Of a stretch of DNA of 64,000 nucleotides, positions 12,787 through 25,800 are shown in pieces (within the stretch, counting starts at the first letter, position 1; every line of letters starts with the position of its first letter). The DNA lies in assembly GCA_029255685.2 (NCBI GenBank), contig CM055318.2, forward strand, positions 18,853,001-18,917,000, in the 5' to 3' direction. Source of the DNA: Silene conica (taxonomy: Eukaryota; Streptophyta; Magnoliopsida; Caryophyllales; Caryophyllaceae). A program made the position numbers and the translations under genes. The notes beneath the pieces are model-generated. The model made no database searches. It worked only from the letters and a program-made list of their open reading frames with translations, and was not told the origin of the DNA.

Positions 12787-15700
12787 CAGGGGCGAACCCA
12801 GGATTTTTTTTTCGATGTAGCAAAAAATATAATATAGCTAATATTAAAAAAAAAAAGTCAATTACAATAAAAGTTAAACTATTTTTACAATATTCGACGA
12901 GTTCGCATATCTAAAAATTGTTTTACAATTTCATCATCTGTCACATTCAAAAATACATCACGTTCTAGATAAGTAACCAAACAATCATTCAAGTATTGAT
13001 CTCCCATGCTATTACGCAATCTATTTTTGATAAACGACATTGCTGAAAATGCCCTTTCCACACTTGCGGTTGCTACCGGAAGAACCAACACGAGTTTTAG
13101 AAATATGTAAACCTTTGAATGAGTCAAATGTTTCATTGTTTCAACAAGTTTCATGGATAGTTCGTTAAGAGTTTTAAGATTCCAGAATCGTTCGTCATTT
13201 TGAACATCAAACTTGAAGGTGTCAAGTTGATATTCAAAATACAACAAATCTGTGCGAGAAAACTCACAAGGGTAAAACTCAGCAAGTTGAAGGAGCTTCG
13301 CCGTATCAAAGGAAGCAAATCGGTTTTGAGGATTAAAGCAAGCCATACATACCAGCAGTTCTTTACTTTTCTCGTTAAATCGATCGTTAAACTCTGTCAA
13401 AATTTGATCAATAACGCTTAAAAAAACCTCAGCTCGAAAATGTTGCAGATTATTTACTTCTCGTCGACCACGTCTATGTCTTCCTGGAATAACATACAAA
13501 TCATCCATATTAGGAACATCAATGCCATGCTTCAAGCAAAATATACTGACCTTTTCTAGGTGAGCATCCCATCCATTATCTCTTATCCTTTGCAAAGAGC
13601 ATTTTGTCACATCCACAAGCTTTACAGCATTCACAATATCTTGCTCTTTTTTTTGCAATGCAATGTTTAACTCATTCGTTACCCCAAAAATAGTCACCAT
13701 TAATTGAGCAACAAATACAAAATCAAACGTCCTCAAAGCATAAGAAATGGACTCTGCCTTTACAGTGTCAATCCCACTAGAAATCTCTCCAATTGTATCA
13801 ATCGCATCAAGTATGGAAGAGTACATCGTAAGCATACGTAAGATCGTTTTAAAATGAGAATGCCATCGAGTATCACCTGGTCTACTCAATCCCAACTCTT
13901 GATTTAAACCACTACCTGATTCAATTTCTCCTACCTCAATTTCTTTCAACACTTGTTCAGCTTGTCTTGCTTTAAGAATTTCTTTTCGCTTGGGTGAACT
14001 TCCAACCGAATTCAACAAATTTGCAAGGGTTTCAAACAACCAACTACAATCACAATTCTTTTTAGCAACAGCAACAAGTATTAATTGGAGTTGATGGGCA
14101 AAACAATGAACATAATACGCACTTGGAGATTCGTTCAAAATTAAAGTTTTGAGCCCATTACTGAACCTTTCATATTACTAGCACCATCATAACCTTGACC
14201 CCGAACTTTCGAAAAAGTGAGAGAATATTGTTTAAGTAACTCATAAATAGCTTCCATCAATGTTAATGACGTAGTGTCATCTACGTGCACAATACCAAAA
14301 AACCTCTCTTTCACTTGTCCTTTTTTATCAACGAATCTTAAACAAAGAGCCATTTGTTCTTTATCAGCTACATCAGCCGACTCATCGGCGAGAATACCAA
14401 AAAAACCGCCATCAAGTTCTTTCACAATCTTCATAGTTGTCTCCATTGCACAAGCATTAACAATTTGTTTTTGGATTTTAGAAGATGCCAATATGCAATC
14501 TTTAGGCGCATTTTCTAAGACAGTTTTGGCTATTTTTTGGTCATGTTCTGCAAGAAGTTTTAAAAGCTCAACAAAGTTTCCCCTATTCAACGAAGTCTCT
14601 TTTTCATTATGACCACGAAATGACAATCCTTGTAATAAAAGAAACCTTGAAGTTTTAATAGAAGCTTCTAAACGAGTAAGATATGCACTTTTAGTTGCGG
14701 TGGAATGATTTTCAAACCTTGATACTATGGAATATTTTTGCTTCTTGAAATTATCAAGATCTCTCATAGCATTGTTGTGAGCGCTCTTGTGATTACCAAC
14801 ATGGTTGTTAAAGCCCTCGGTTCTACTCCAGGTTTTAAATCCATCACTAACAAAGGCATCACCTCCTACCGCATTATCTTTTTTGAAAAGATAACAAACA
14901 AAACAATAGGCGGCATCTTTCGCTTGACTATATTCAAGCCAAGACTCAAAGTTTTTAAACCACTCACCCTTAAATTTCCGTTGTGCCTTGCCTATAAGTT
15001 TTTGAGGAAAATTGTAATCTTTTGGTTGACAAGGACCTCTACGGATATATTCCCTTTGGACTATTTCCTTATCATTAGGATGATAATCTGATATTTTTTT
15101 CCTCAATCCCGGATCATTTGGAAGCAACGCAATCTCACTTTCACTTAATCTTAGTACAATAAAAGGTTGTGATGTCGGGTTTGAATTACCTCGCTCATGA
15201 GTTTCACCTTCTGGAGTATTAACATTAAGTGGCGAAGAACTTTGGCCACTCGATTGAGTTGATTCTTCGTTTGATTTGGAATTTTTTTTCGAGAAAAAAC
15301 TTGTAATTACTCCATCTTTTTTTCTTTTTGATTTGAGACCTAAAGTCATATGTCAAATAATGTGCGATTAGTCTACTTATTACCTCAAAAGTTCAACTAA
15401 AAACAAAGAAATTCACTCAAACACTTTAGATTCAAAAATTTCATTTAAGACGATACTATCCGTAAAAGACAAATAAAACAGTAACTCTTCTGTGAGACGG
15501 TCTAACACGTAAGACTTAAGACGGACCCTTTATATAAAAAAAACTCATTTATTAATATTATATGAACAAAATTATTATAAAAATAGGTTGTGAGACCCTC
15601 TTATTCTAAAAATTGTGTAAATAAAATACCAAAACTGTGTCGTCTTATTCTTAAAGGACGCACAACTTGTCTGACAATCCTTTGATTTGTCAAAATTTGT

Positions 15701-16514
15701 CTTCCCAAAGTCTTATTCTCCTACTTTAACAGCCAATTTCCATATACCATTAACCATTCACTACTTCCTTCAACAAATTTCCTCTACTCGTCCTTTCGTC
15801 TTTAACATTAGTCCATTACCCTCCCCAAATCCCAATCCAATCCCAGTCCCCATTACCGTCCCCATTACCGTTCCCAAAATTACCGTCCCCAAAATTACAA
15901 ATTTACAATCTTTCATACAATTTTTTTAAAAATAGCTACCCAAATATCTAATTACAAATACAATATACAAATCTAGGAAGCATAATAACAAACATTCAAT
16001 CAACCGATTACCCAATTACAATACAAATGAAGTTAAATCGCTAAAAACAGCGAACAAGAGGTAAAATTTGAAATTACCTGACGGATTTGTGGTGGTGGGG
16101 CGACGCGACTGTGACCCGGTTGTCGGCGGCGAGTCGGGCGTTAGATGAAGCGCTGGTTCAGTGAGTTCAGTCACTTCCGAGGTTGGATCTGCCATACTAA
16201 TTAAGAAATAAGAATTTTGAGTTTTGAAAAGTTATGAAAATTAAAAGAAATATATAGATGAAAAAGGGAGATAATAAGTTTTTGGAGACTGTTTTTTTGG
16301 TAGATCTCTAAAATAATGGAAACAATTAATTCATCAGATTTTTAGGAATACAAGTGAGATTATTTAGGGATTTGATTCTGATTTAGAGTAGAGAATAATA
16401 AAAAAAAAGATTTTTTTAAATTTTTTGGTGTGGCAAAATTTTCCACCGTAAGCAAATTTTTTTTTTTTTGGTGTAGCAATTGCTACACCATGCCTTAGTG
16501 TGGGTCCGCCCCTG
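12787..16514 (-). mobile_element. hAT transposon, nearly complete, 3.7 kb
   Basis: The 3728-bp element has terminal inverted repeats: CAGGGGCGAACCCA at the left, and CAGGGGCGGACCCA read inward from the right. It is flanked by an exact 8-bp duplication GCGCTTGG (12779-12786 and 16515-16522). It carries one two-exon transposase gene on the minus strand. Near-identical ends, intact duplication and an almost open transposase point to a recent insertion. It lies inside a solo LTR. Confidence 0.93.
12885..16195 (-). pseudogene. hAT transposase (TTF zinc finger, DUF4371, hAT dimerisation)
   Basis: Two exons are inferred: 16195-16078 (start MADPTSEVTELTEP) and 15339-12885. The first ends CAG/GTAAT in phase 1; the acceptor TTTAG/GTCTC restores the frame into GLKSKRKK. 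Order of parts: basic N-terminus; TTF-type zinc finger (cysteines in YCFVCYLF); DUF4371 with the acidic DESADVADKEQ stretch; GQGYDGASNM; then the C-terminal dimerisation region VATASVERAFSAMSFIKNRL. The predicted length of about 857 residues suits the plant 'zinc finger MYM-type protein 1-like' transposases. One defect is visible: an apparent one-base loss near 14155 shifts frame just after GASNMKG, giving a stop at 14141. Without splicing, an alternative start at 15349 would give a shorter N-terminus. The protein would bind the element ends and cut and paste it in the nucleus. Confidence 0.85.
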
Positions 16515-17285
16515 GCGCTTGGTCGACCGACTGGCTTCTCTGGTCGGTCGACTGAGTTGATTGGTCGATCGACCGGACTAGCTGGTCGGTCGACTGATTT
16601 CCTGTATGATCAAACCTGTTTTATTTCGTTAAGTGCAATATCTTTCAATGAGACCGAGAGGAGACTTGTTAAATGCTTAGTAATGACCAACCCGTGGATC
16701 GAGAGATAGGGAAGGGCATTAGTTAACGATTTAAGACAACTAAGTTACTAAGATCGAAAGGTATGTGACTTACACATTAGCAATTACCTATCGTGTTGAC
16801 AAACTAAGATTAGTGAGACCTGTGGATTAGTAGCATAGGCCGAAAGGAGCTACTAGTTGACTCGGACCGAAAGGTCTTGTTATACCCCTTACGCGACTGT
16901 AATACGAATTTACCTAGACCGTCTGCCATCATAGCTATAACGACCCGAACATCCTAGCATCTCTTTTATCATTTATTTACATCTTATATTTCAATTTTGT
17001 TTCTTGTTATCTTCTTCATTAGACTTAGTTCAAACCAAAACAAATCAAAACCCCCCTTTTTGTTACCTTGAGACTAAAGATTTAAAACAGTTAATATCTC
17101 TCAAACCTCCTCGTGGTTCGACCCTTGCTATCACTCTCTATAGCTTTAGTTTGGATTATAAATTTTATCTTTGACACCCACAACGATGGGTATCAATTTT
17201 CTTGCTTATCATTTCTTATACCTTATTATTTTTGTTTGTTATATAGTTTTTTAAGATGTCAACATTTACATATATAGGATGAGGA

Positions 17286-17304
17286 TATATATATATATAT
17301 ATAT
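17286..17304. repeat. (TA)n microsatellite
   Basis: About nine TA/AT dinucleotides in AT-rich DNA. Confidence 0.8.
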
Positions 17305-17709
17305 CGGTAGCTATTATGGTAAGCTAATGATTTAATTGTATATTTAGTTGAAAATGTATGGATATGAAGGGTTTTAGTTTTGATGACTCGTTGACCATTG
17401 TGCACTTAAAATATTAATATTTAATGACTTAATATGATAAAAAAATTTGCCGAATTTTACCTAGAAACAACTTAGGTCATGTGTTTCCCCCTAAATTTTC
17501 ATTCGCGATGTAGTAATATCACCATTTGAAAATGAAATGAAAATTAATTATCTGTCTGATATTAATTTAATTTCTCAACTAAACATCCAAAATAACTTAC
17601 AAATGAAACATAACATAAAATTAAGGCTTAATCATATAGTAGCTCATGTTCGGATACAATATTCAAAATTTAAAAATTATAACAGTTTTAATTAGTGGAA
17701 AAAATTAGA

Positions 17710-18090
17710 TCTCAATCTTATATATTAATATGTTGTCCTACAAAAACTCTCCGAACTTGGATAATCGCTAAAGTATATTATCACCTACTTTCCATGTGTT
17801 TAAGAACTTAAAGATACGTCTTATAACCCATAATGATATTGCAATGAATTTGTATTAGATTAATATATTGGCCAATTGATATAGATGTTTACTAAGACTA
17901 ACATTTATTAAAGTTCATATTTATGATACTATCAAAATATCATTTTAAAGAATCAAAACATTGAGAAATATAAATGAGTTTGTATGTCCTTTTGAAGATT
18001 GCAGGAAAAGGTGATTGACGTTCATCTACAATGCGCTACACAAATACCATAAAATTAATATCCCGTGCATTGCACGTGAACCAAAACTAG
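17710..18090 (+). mobile_element. probable small non-autonomous Helitron
   Basis: The right end has the Helitron signature: a short GC hairpin CGTGCATTGCACG (about 18064-18076), about eleven bases, then CTAG at 18087-18090 followed by host T. A plausible left end is A/TCTCAATCTTATATATTA at 17710. No coding content is present. The 3' end is reasonably clear; the left boundary is a guess. Confidence 0.45.
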
Positions 18091-19122
18091 TAATATAATA
18101 AAACAACAACCACAACATGTTTTTTCCCTCCAAACCTCCACTCTCACATTAAACATAGTTTTTATGATCCCTTGAAAATAGGCTCACTTTCATTTCATTT
18201 ATTTTGTTAGCATAAGATTTATACCACCATAATTTTGCGGATTTTTTAAAATAATTTTCATATTATATAGCATATACAATTGTTTAACATGAATTTAAAA
18301 TTTTCAATCATCACTTTGTTTACTTGATTAGACAATATTCTTCAATTGTTAGTCTCAAAATCATTTCTTTTATGTTTTTTACCAGTAAGAATAATATTTA
18401 TTTAAAAGGTCAATTAATATGTTGAAGTTTTCAAAAAAAATTATCTATCTATACTAATTCACAAAAAAAATAAAAAAATAAAAACAATTGTCATAGTATT
18501 TTCTTGATTAATTAGTTTTTACAATGAAATTAACAATGTTTTGTTGCCGATCTTCGATTATCATGTTATTATAGCATATCTCATTTTTCTATACGTGTAA
18601 ATTAAATATTTTAACAACTAACAAGTTATATTATAGAAGATTTGGGTAAATGTCTTTAGGGCAATTGCAACGGAAGAACTTTTTATAAAGTTCTTCCTCT
18701 CCAATGTCAAATTTTGACAAACTCCAAATTTAAGAACTTTTGGTCACAATGGAAGAACTTTAAATAAAGTTCTCTAATGTGACCCACACTATATTCATTT
18801 AATGTTTTTCATTTAATAACCAATTTTACTTTATTGTTGTAATTTATTTCATATTCTATTATTTTTTTTATAGTTCGTTTTATTTTATTTTGAATTTGCA
18901 CAATTTTGTTTTTTTTCTTTTTACAACGACTACTTTTTTTTTACCCTCTAATTTTATAACGATTTGAAAAAAATACTTAATTTAAATAATTCAAGCTACA
19001 ATGCATTTAAAAAGAAAAAAACAAACACTAAAAAAATACTAAAAAACCAAAAATACAGAAAAACAATTATTTTAAATTACCTACTATAACAAGAAAAATA
19101 ATACTTAGTAGTGCATAATATA

Positions 19123-20273
19123 CTACATATTCCATTTAGCTTTGATTACGGCACACATTTTGCGATGAACCGCTTTAGCTTCATCTGTATAGTTGGTAAT
19201 ATCAATATTTAGCAACGCTAGATCTTGCGCCATTGAACGACTTTTTAGGTTCTCGTTTAACTCTTTTATGGCTTTGATTCTCTCTTGTTGAAGCTCCTTG
19301 TACACGGAGAAATTCTCGCTAAATTGGTCACGTTCCATTTTTTCTTTACCTTTCTTTCTTGCCTTCGCCGCTTTTGTACCCATAGGGTGAGTAGCGGAAG
19401 ATTGTCCCTCCGTGCTAGACGACGATCTTTTAGAACCCGAATGTTCCTCTCCTTCTTTTGCCGCATTCCACTTAGAATTCTCATTAATTATATTTCAAAT
19501 ATGCATATATTGGAAATTACGCTTCTTAATCTTACTCCACTCTTCAAATGTTGCTTCTTTGAGTTGATCATCCGACCATCCGCTATGATACTCATTATGA
19601 ATCCGATTGTATATCTCATTAAACTCATTGACATCACTGATACACCTATACCAACGACCTTTAGCTTGTTGTACCGATCTCAACTCCCGTTTGCATTATT
19701 TTCATTGTAATATTCGACTATCCTTTTCCAAAATTGTCCATCCTTTTGATTTTTTCCAATTTTAGGATCGTCTGAGATCGTCACCCAAGCCTTTGTTAAA
19801 ACTTTATCCTCTTCCATAGTCCATGTAATTTTTTCGCCTTTATTGCTTTTATCATTTGGTTGCTCATCGATGACAATGTTATCTAAACCGTTTTGAGATA
19901 AATCAACGGGATTAAGTGGCGACGAATCGGATATTGGAGTACTTGGCGCCAAGGTTGCTCTCGATGTATTTGAGATGGATGGAGGTATCACTCTTGGACT
20001 TACAATAGTCGGAGTAACAAATCCGGTCATATCATACAATCCCGCCGGATTGAGCATTGTCATTTGTGAATTGAGTATACTTTGAACATTAGGATGCATA
20101 TTTTGAATTGGCATATTTGGTAAACCAAAGTATGGTAAATTCTGGAAACTTGGGGTAATTTGAGGATTTTGAAATTGATAATTTGAGGCATTTTGTGAGT
20201 TTTGTGAATTTCGGGAGTTTTGAGATGTTGGGATATTTAAATTTATAGCATTATCTCTTAAATTTTCTCTCAT
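19123..20273 (-). pseudogene. Harbinger Myb/SANT-like ORF1
   Basis: Reading leftward from 20273, the product starts MRENLRDNAINLNIPTSQ and has an Asn/Gln/Ser-rich N-terminus. A Myb/SANT-like domain follows (about 19860-19550: ITWTMEEDKVLTKAW, then GRWYRCISDVNEFN), and a C-terminal basic coiled-coil region contains KAAKARKKGKEK and ends AVIKAKWNM. This is the accessory DNA-binding protein of PIF/Harbinger elements, often mis-annotated in plants as 'glutathione S-transferase T3-like'. The frame shifts near 19683 and again near 19490-19390, with an in-frame stop near 19495, so it is not a single open frame. Confidence 0.8.
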
Positions 20274-20771
20274 AATATTTTATGTTGAACTTTATATGGT
20301 AAAAAAAGGTAGATAGTGAAAATATACATAAGATGTGTTACCTATTTATATTGAAAATATGAGAAATTTGAAAAAAAAAAATTAACAACTTAAATTTTAA
20401 AAATTGGCTGAAAACAATAAATAAATAAAAAAGACGTTAAAAAGTTTGGCTGAAACAATAAATTAAAAAAAAAAGACGTTGCAAACTTGAAGAATGGGAA
20501 ATTGAAAAATCAACCCTGCAATTCATAATGATAGTGGGTCCCACCAATATTTGTTTATTTGGAACAAATTTAGTGTTTGTGGTACACGGATGGCAGTGAT
20601 TCATGCGTGCCATTCAAACGCAAGTCTAACTTATTTTGTCAGTTTTTCTTATTTTTGGAAGAACTCAGTTCTTATTCTCAAATCCAGTTTGTGATTTCAA
20701 ACACAAACTTTATTTCACAATGGTAAAAACTTACCCTTTTATATTTATAAATTTTCGATTTTACATTCGGG

Positions 20772-22836
20772 ATGGAAAAAAACCCTAATCCCAGCCCCTC
20801 AGTCGACAACGAAAAAACCGAGCGATCGATCAAGAAATGTAAGATGAATCAACTCTTTGATGGAGGAACGCCTCCCTCCTCGATGGATGTGGACTGCTCA
20901 TTCGTTCCTAATACGTTCCCGCTAAACCCTCAAGTTGAGAATCTCCAAAACTCACAGAGGGCCATTGAAGAACCCTTGATGGCAGACACGCTCGCCAAAG
21001 AATCGAATGGAAGAACCAGTCCCTCGCCGACACCGATAACTTCGTACAAGGACTAGTTGAACAAAGGTATGGGGCCTTCCTTTTCTTTAAACCCTAATAA
21101 TGGATACCATGTGGTCGATAATGAAATGTACGAGGACACCTCTGACGATGACGTTGAAGATCCGATTACGGGTAATGACCCTCTCTGCCCTACAATCCTT
21201 TTAACTAAACAAGAAAAATGGTGATCAGAAATAATTGGCGAAACTCGCTAATTATCAAAATGTTCGATAAAAGTATAGGACATTATTCGTTTGTTAGACA
21301 ACTCAAACGAAAATGGGCCACTAAAGGAGACGTGATTTTCACCGACGTGGGATGCGGATACTATGTTATTCGGTTCACTAATAAGGCGGATTACGACTTT
21401 GTTCTATCGGGGGGGGGGGGGGGGGGGGGGGGGGGGCGGGGGGGCATGGATGATAGGTGATCACTACCTTACAATACGCAAATGGGTTCCGAACTTCATT
21501 GGGACAGACGAACCTATACGCTACCTTACAACCTCGATTAGGATACCCCAGCTTTCAGTGGAATATTACCATGAGGATATTCTCAGAAAGATAGGGAGTA
21601 AGGTTGGACGTGTTGTCCGTATCGACAGGCCGACTATCAATGCTGAGCGAGGTCAATTCATCCGTATGAGCGTGGAAGTCGACCTCACTAAACCTCTACT
21701 CTCTAAATTCCGTCTTAATGGTAAGGTCTGGATCATTCAATATGAGGGCCTTCGCCAAATTTGTTACAAATGCGGCAAATTAGGACATAATGATTCTATA
21801 TGTCCCTCGTTCCCACCCTCACAGAATGCACCCCCTAACGTTGATGAACAGCCTCCTCGAAAAAATTTACCATCTGAACATGAGGCCCACTCCAACGTTT
21901 TTGATGGGAACTTTGGTGATTGGATGCAAGTTAAAAAAACCAACTCGAAAAAAAGTCCCGAATTCTGAACATGGTCGGACTAATAACCCGTTGCCTGACA
22001 ATGGTCCTGGAAAAAAGAGTTCGAAACAGGGGGCGGAGCCGGGTCTCGATTTTCAGCTTTAATCAATTTGGATCAGGGTGCGGATGACACCAAAGAGGAC
22101 AGTGCCACACTGGTTGAGGTGCCAGTGACAGAAGGGGGCCCAAGCGAAGAAAGAGGAGATCCGAATGCTACGAGCCTACTCCAAGGATTTAACGAGAATG
22201 GACAGAAACAGAGTGGCGAAAATCTTCGAAGCCCAGTACCTGCGAACGCAGTTGTAGGTTCTACATCTCGGTAATGTCCAAAATCCTATTAAGACTCCTA
22301 TTGCTAATAAGTTTCCTAATTCCAGCAGATTACTACCTCTTGATAGTAACTTTCCTAATCCTATTGAGAAAGATTGTGATAATATTTTTAATAAGAATAA
22401 TAAGGAAAATTGTGACTCCTACCATAATTCGACCTCTAAGCCTACTTATAATCCCACAATATCCCACCGAATCAACACACAACGTAATTCCTTAAAAATC
22501 ACCAGAAAAAATCCTTACCCTGTTTACCAAAAATTGTATTCGAAGCTTCATAAAACTGCGGTTGTTCGTGCGTGCCTGGACAATGTTGACTCTAATGTCG
22601 AACCGATTCGACCCGCTCCGGATCCCGGTCACTCGGCACTCGACCATAACCCCATCTCAGTACCCCTGCTTGACATTACCAATGAGAGGACCAGACATGT
22701 CAACAGCCATACCTCTTGTACACACGATGGAACTCAAAATCAATTCATTTTTACCGCCGGTGACGATCACACTGGACCTATTCCTGGAGGTAAAAGTGTC
22801 ACCAATGGTGATGCTAGCCCTTTCGAAACTATCTGA
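20772..22836 (+). pseudogene. LINE ORF1 (DUF4283, CCHC zinc knuckle)
   Basis: ORF1 starts MEKNPNPSPSVDNEKTERS at 20772 and ends in the DASPFETI stretch at 22836, just before ORF2. A DUF4283-type RNA-binding domain spans about 21215-21640 (RNNWRNSLIIKMFDKSIG ... GDHYLTIRKWVPNF). A CCHC knuckle CYKCGKLGHNDSIC lies near 21763-21807. The protein should coat LINE RNA. The frame is broken: an early stop near 21053, a poly-G run (21409-21444) that shifts frame inside DUF4283, and further changes after about 21960. Confidence 0.8.
21409..21444. repeat. poly-G run in LINE ORF1
   Basis: Twenty-eight consecutive G, one C, then seven G. It replaces a few codons of the DUF4283 domain where relatives read roughly 'EGPW', and it changes reading frame. 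It may be a slippage expansion or an assembly or sequencing artefact; it could form a G-quadruplex. Confidence 0.9.
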
Positions 22837-22876
22837 GGCCTTTGTGTCCTCGTTACCCGCCCTGCCCCGTCTTTTA

Positions 22877-25800
22877 ATGGATAGATATCCAAATCGTCTT
22901 ACATCTCGCCCGCCCCTAAGTCTCATGACTTGGAATGTGCAAGGTGCTGGGAGTCAAAATTTTTTAACTATGCTGAAGGAGTTAATTCGGGTTAACCGAC
23001 CGCAGGTTTTGGCTCTTGTCGAAACCCGAATTAGTGGTGAGACAGCTCAAAAAATTTGTGATAATATTAATTTCGATGGAAAAACGAGAGTGGATGCGGA
23101 AGGCTTTAGTGGTGGTATTTGGCTTTTTTGGAGGGTAGATGAAGTTACTGTAACTCCGCTTATTCACAATGCTCAACACATTACGGTTGAAATTTCAAGA
23201 ACGGGCGAGCTCCCTTGGTATTACTCTGCTATTTACGCGAGCCCAGACGTGACCAAAAGAGAAGATTTGTGGCGTGAGCTGGAGCTGTTCGCGCGTTCTC
23301 ATAATAAACCCTGGCTTGCTATGGGCGATTTCAATGATACGCGTTACTTGTCTGAACGGAATGGACAAAGCGATGGGATGCGGCGTAGGTGTAGCAACTT
23401 TAATGCGTGGATTGAACGCAATAACTGGGTTGATATCGATTATTCGGGTCCGGAGTATACGTGGTCTCGCGGAAATTCGGTGGATACTCGTCAATGGGCC
23501 CGTTTGGACCGTGCTATTTGTAATGCGGATTGGAGATTAATGTTCGAGGAGGGGTCGTTGCGCCATCTTTTGCAGAATCAATCGGACCATTGCCCGATTA
23601 TTATTAGTACGAATGGCTTCGCTCCAATCCCAGGTATTTTTCGACCATTCCGATTTCATGCCTCTTGGCTTTCGCATGAAAAATTCGAGGATTTTGTCAC
23701 TGAAAATTGGAGTAATGAGGAACCGCTTATCCCCTTCCTTCCTATTTTTACGGACAAGCTTAAAAAATGGAATCGTGAAGTATACAGAGACATTTTTGTT
23801 CGAAAAGCTGAGCTGGAAAAACGGATCCTGGGGGTCCAAAAACTTCTGTCTCGGTCTGCCCAGTATCATCTTTTTCGTCTTGAGTCGAAACTAAAGGCCC
23901 AACTAAACCAAGTTTTGCGGGATGAAGAGCTTTTATGGTTCCAAAAATCGAGAATGGAACGCATTTGTGACGGAGACCGTAATACTCGCTTGTTTCACCT
24001 AAGTACCATTATTAGGCGAAAACAAAACCGTATTGAGGGGCTGCAGGATGATAATGGTACCTGGATATGGGAGGAACAAGAGGTGAAAAAGCTGGTTATT
24101 AATTTCTATAAGTCCTTATTTGCTGGTGCAAATGTGGAGTGTCGATTAGAAGGGGTATTGACTAATTTTTACCCGTCTCTGTCAAGCAACGAAAACATCC
24201 TCCTGGCGCGCGGATTTTCTAGTACTGATATTCAATGCGCTCTGAAACAAATGTCCCCATTCAAGGCTCCGGGACCTGATGGATACCAAGCTCTTTTTTA
24301 CCAGACTCAATGGGAAACTATTCATCCGAGTATTGAAAAACTTGTACTTGGGGTCCTCAACGACGAAGTTATACCGGCGCGGATTGGGGAAGCTTTCCTG
24401 GCTCTTATTCCTAAAGTCGATAATCCTCAACGGGTAAATCAATTTCGCCCTATTGGTTTATGTAATGTTGTTTATAAATTAATTATGAAGATGATTGTGA
24501 ACCGGTTGAAGCCTATTCTTCCTATTCTTATTAACCCGGTTTAAACAAGCTTTGTTCCCCAACGACAAATCACTGATAATATCATCCTTGCAGAAGAAGC
24601 CCTTCATTCGATGCGAACGAAGAAGGGGCGAAATGGGTTTATGGTCCTTAAGTTGGACCTGGAGAAGGCTTATGATAAGCTCGAATGGCCGTCTGTAAAT
24701 CATTGCCTCATTGATATGGGTTTACCTCTGAAGATGGTTCGGGTCATCATGAATTTAATTTATTCGGTAACACTCAATGTGCTTTGGAATGGGGAGGTGA
24801 CTGGATTTTTTGCTCCTACGAGAGGTATACGGCAGGGAGACCCTCTCTCACCATACCTCTTTACGATTTGTATGGAGAAACTGAGTCAAATCATTGTCCA
24901 CGAACACCTCAACGGGAATTGGAAAGGCTTTCCAACTTGTCGGGGTGGTCCTATACTGACTCACCTTCTTTTTGCGGATGACATAGTCTTGTTTGCAGAA
25001 GCTACTGTGGAACAGGGGGCGGTTATCAACGAAGTACTGAAGCGTTTCTGTGCTGCGTCTGGGCTTCGGGTATCTCGCGCTAAATCAAAAGTTTATTTCT
25101 CTCCCAATACCAACATAGAAATCCGAGGGGCTGTGACTGATATTCTGGGCTTTGAAAGCACAGACAATCTGGGGACTTACTTGGGAATGCCACCTATTCA
25201 TGGACGAGTTACGAAAGAAACATTTGACTATGTTATCCAACGAGTAGATAAACGACTTTCGGGATGGAAGTCGAGAGGGCTGTCAATGGCGGGGCGTGCC
25301 ACTCTCATTCAATCAATGCTTAACACGGTACCTTCTTATGCAATGCAGACCGCTTTTATACCGCGAAGTGTTTGTGATGAATTAGATAAAAAATCGCGGC
25401 GTTTCTTGTGGGGAGGTGACAGTGAATCTCGCGGCATAAGCTTAGTTTCTTGGGATATGGTCACTAATGATAAGGAGAATGGAGGTTTAGGGATCCGCTC
25501 GATGCGACAGGTCAATAGTGCTTTCATGGCTAAATTAGGATGGAGAATACTTAAAGAGACAAACTCACTCCGGGCTCGTGTTCTTCGTCATAAATATACT
25601 AAGGGCCGCTGTGATATGGATATGTTTGAGTCTAGGCAGGATTGCTCGAATGTTTGGAGGGGAATTGTAGAAGCTTCTGAAGTACTAAAATAAGGCCTCG
25701 GTTCAAATGTGGGAAACGGGACTTCGACGCTCTTCTGGAAACACAAATGGGCTACTGAAAAATCCCTTGAATACCACTCTGAATTCGAAATTCCGGAACA

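Larger units (their letters stand above)
11852..17195 (+). mobile_element. solo LTR split by a hAT transposon (fossil)
   Basis: The LTR starts TGATGCGTGTCT and ends GATGGGTATCA, flanked by an exact 5-bp target duplication ATTTT (11847-11851 and 17196-17200). Without the nested hAT and its 8-bp duplication it is about 1.61 kb. No coding remnant or primer site lies within, so it is a solo LTR left by recombination. The 3' end (ctcgtggttcgaccc... GTATCA) resembles Athila/Tat Gypsy LTRs from memory; the lineage is uncertain. Confidence 0.75.
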
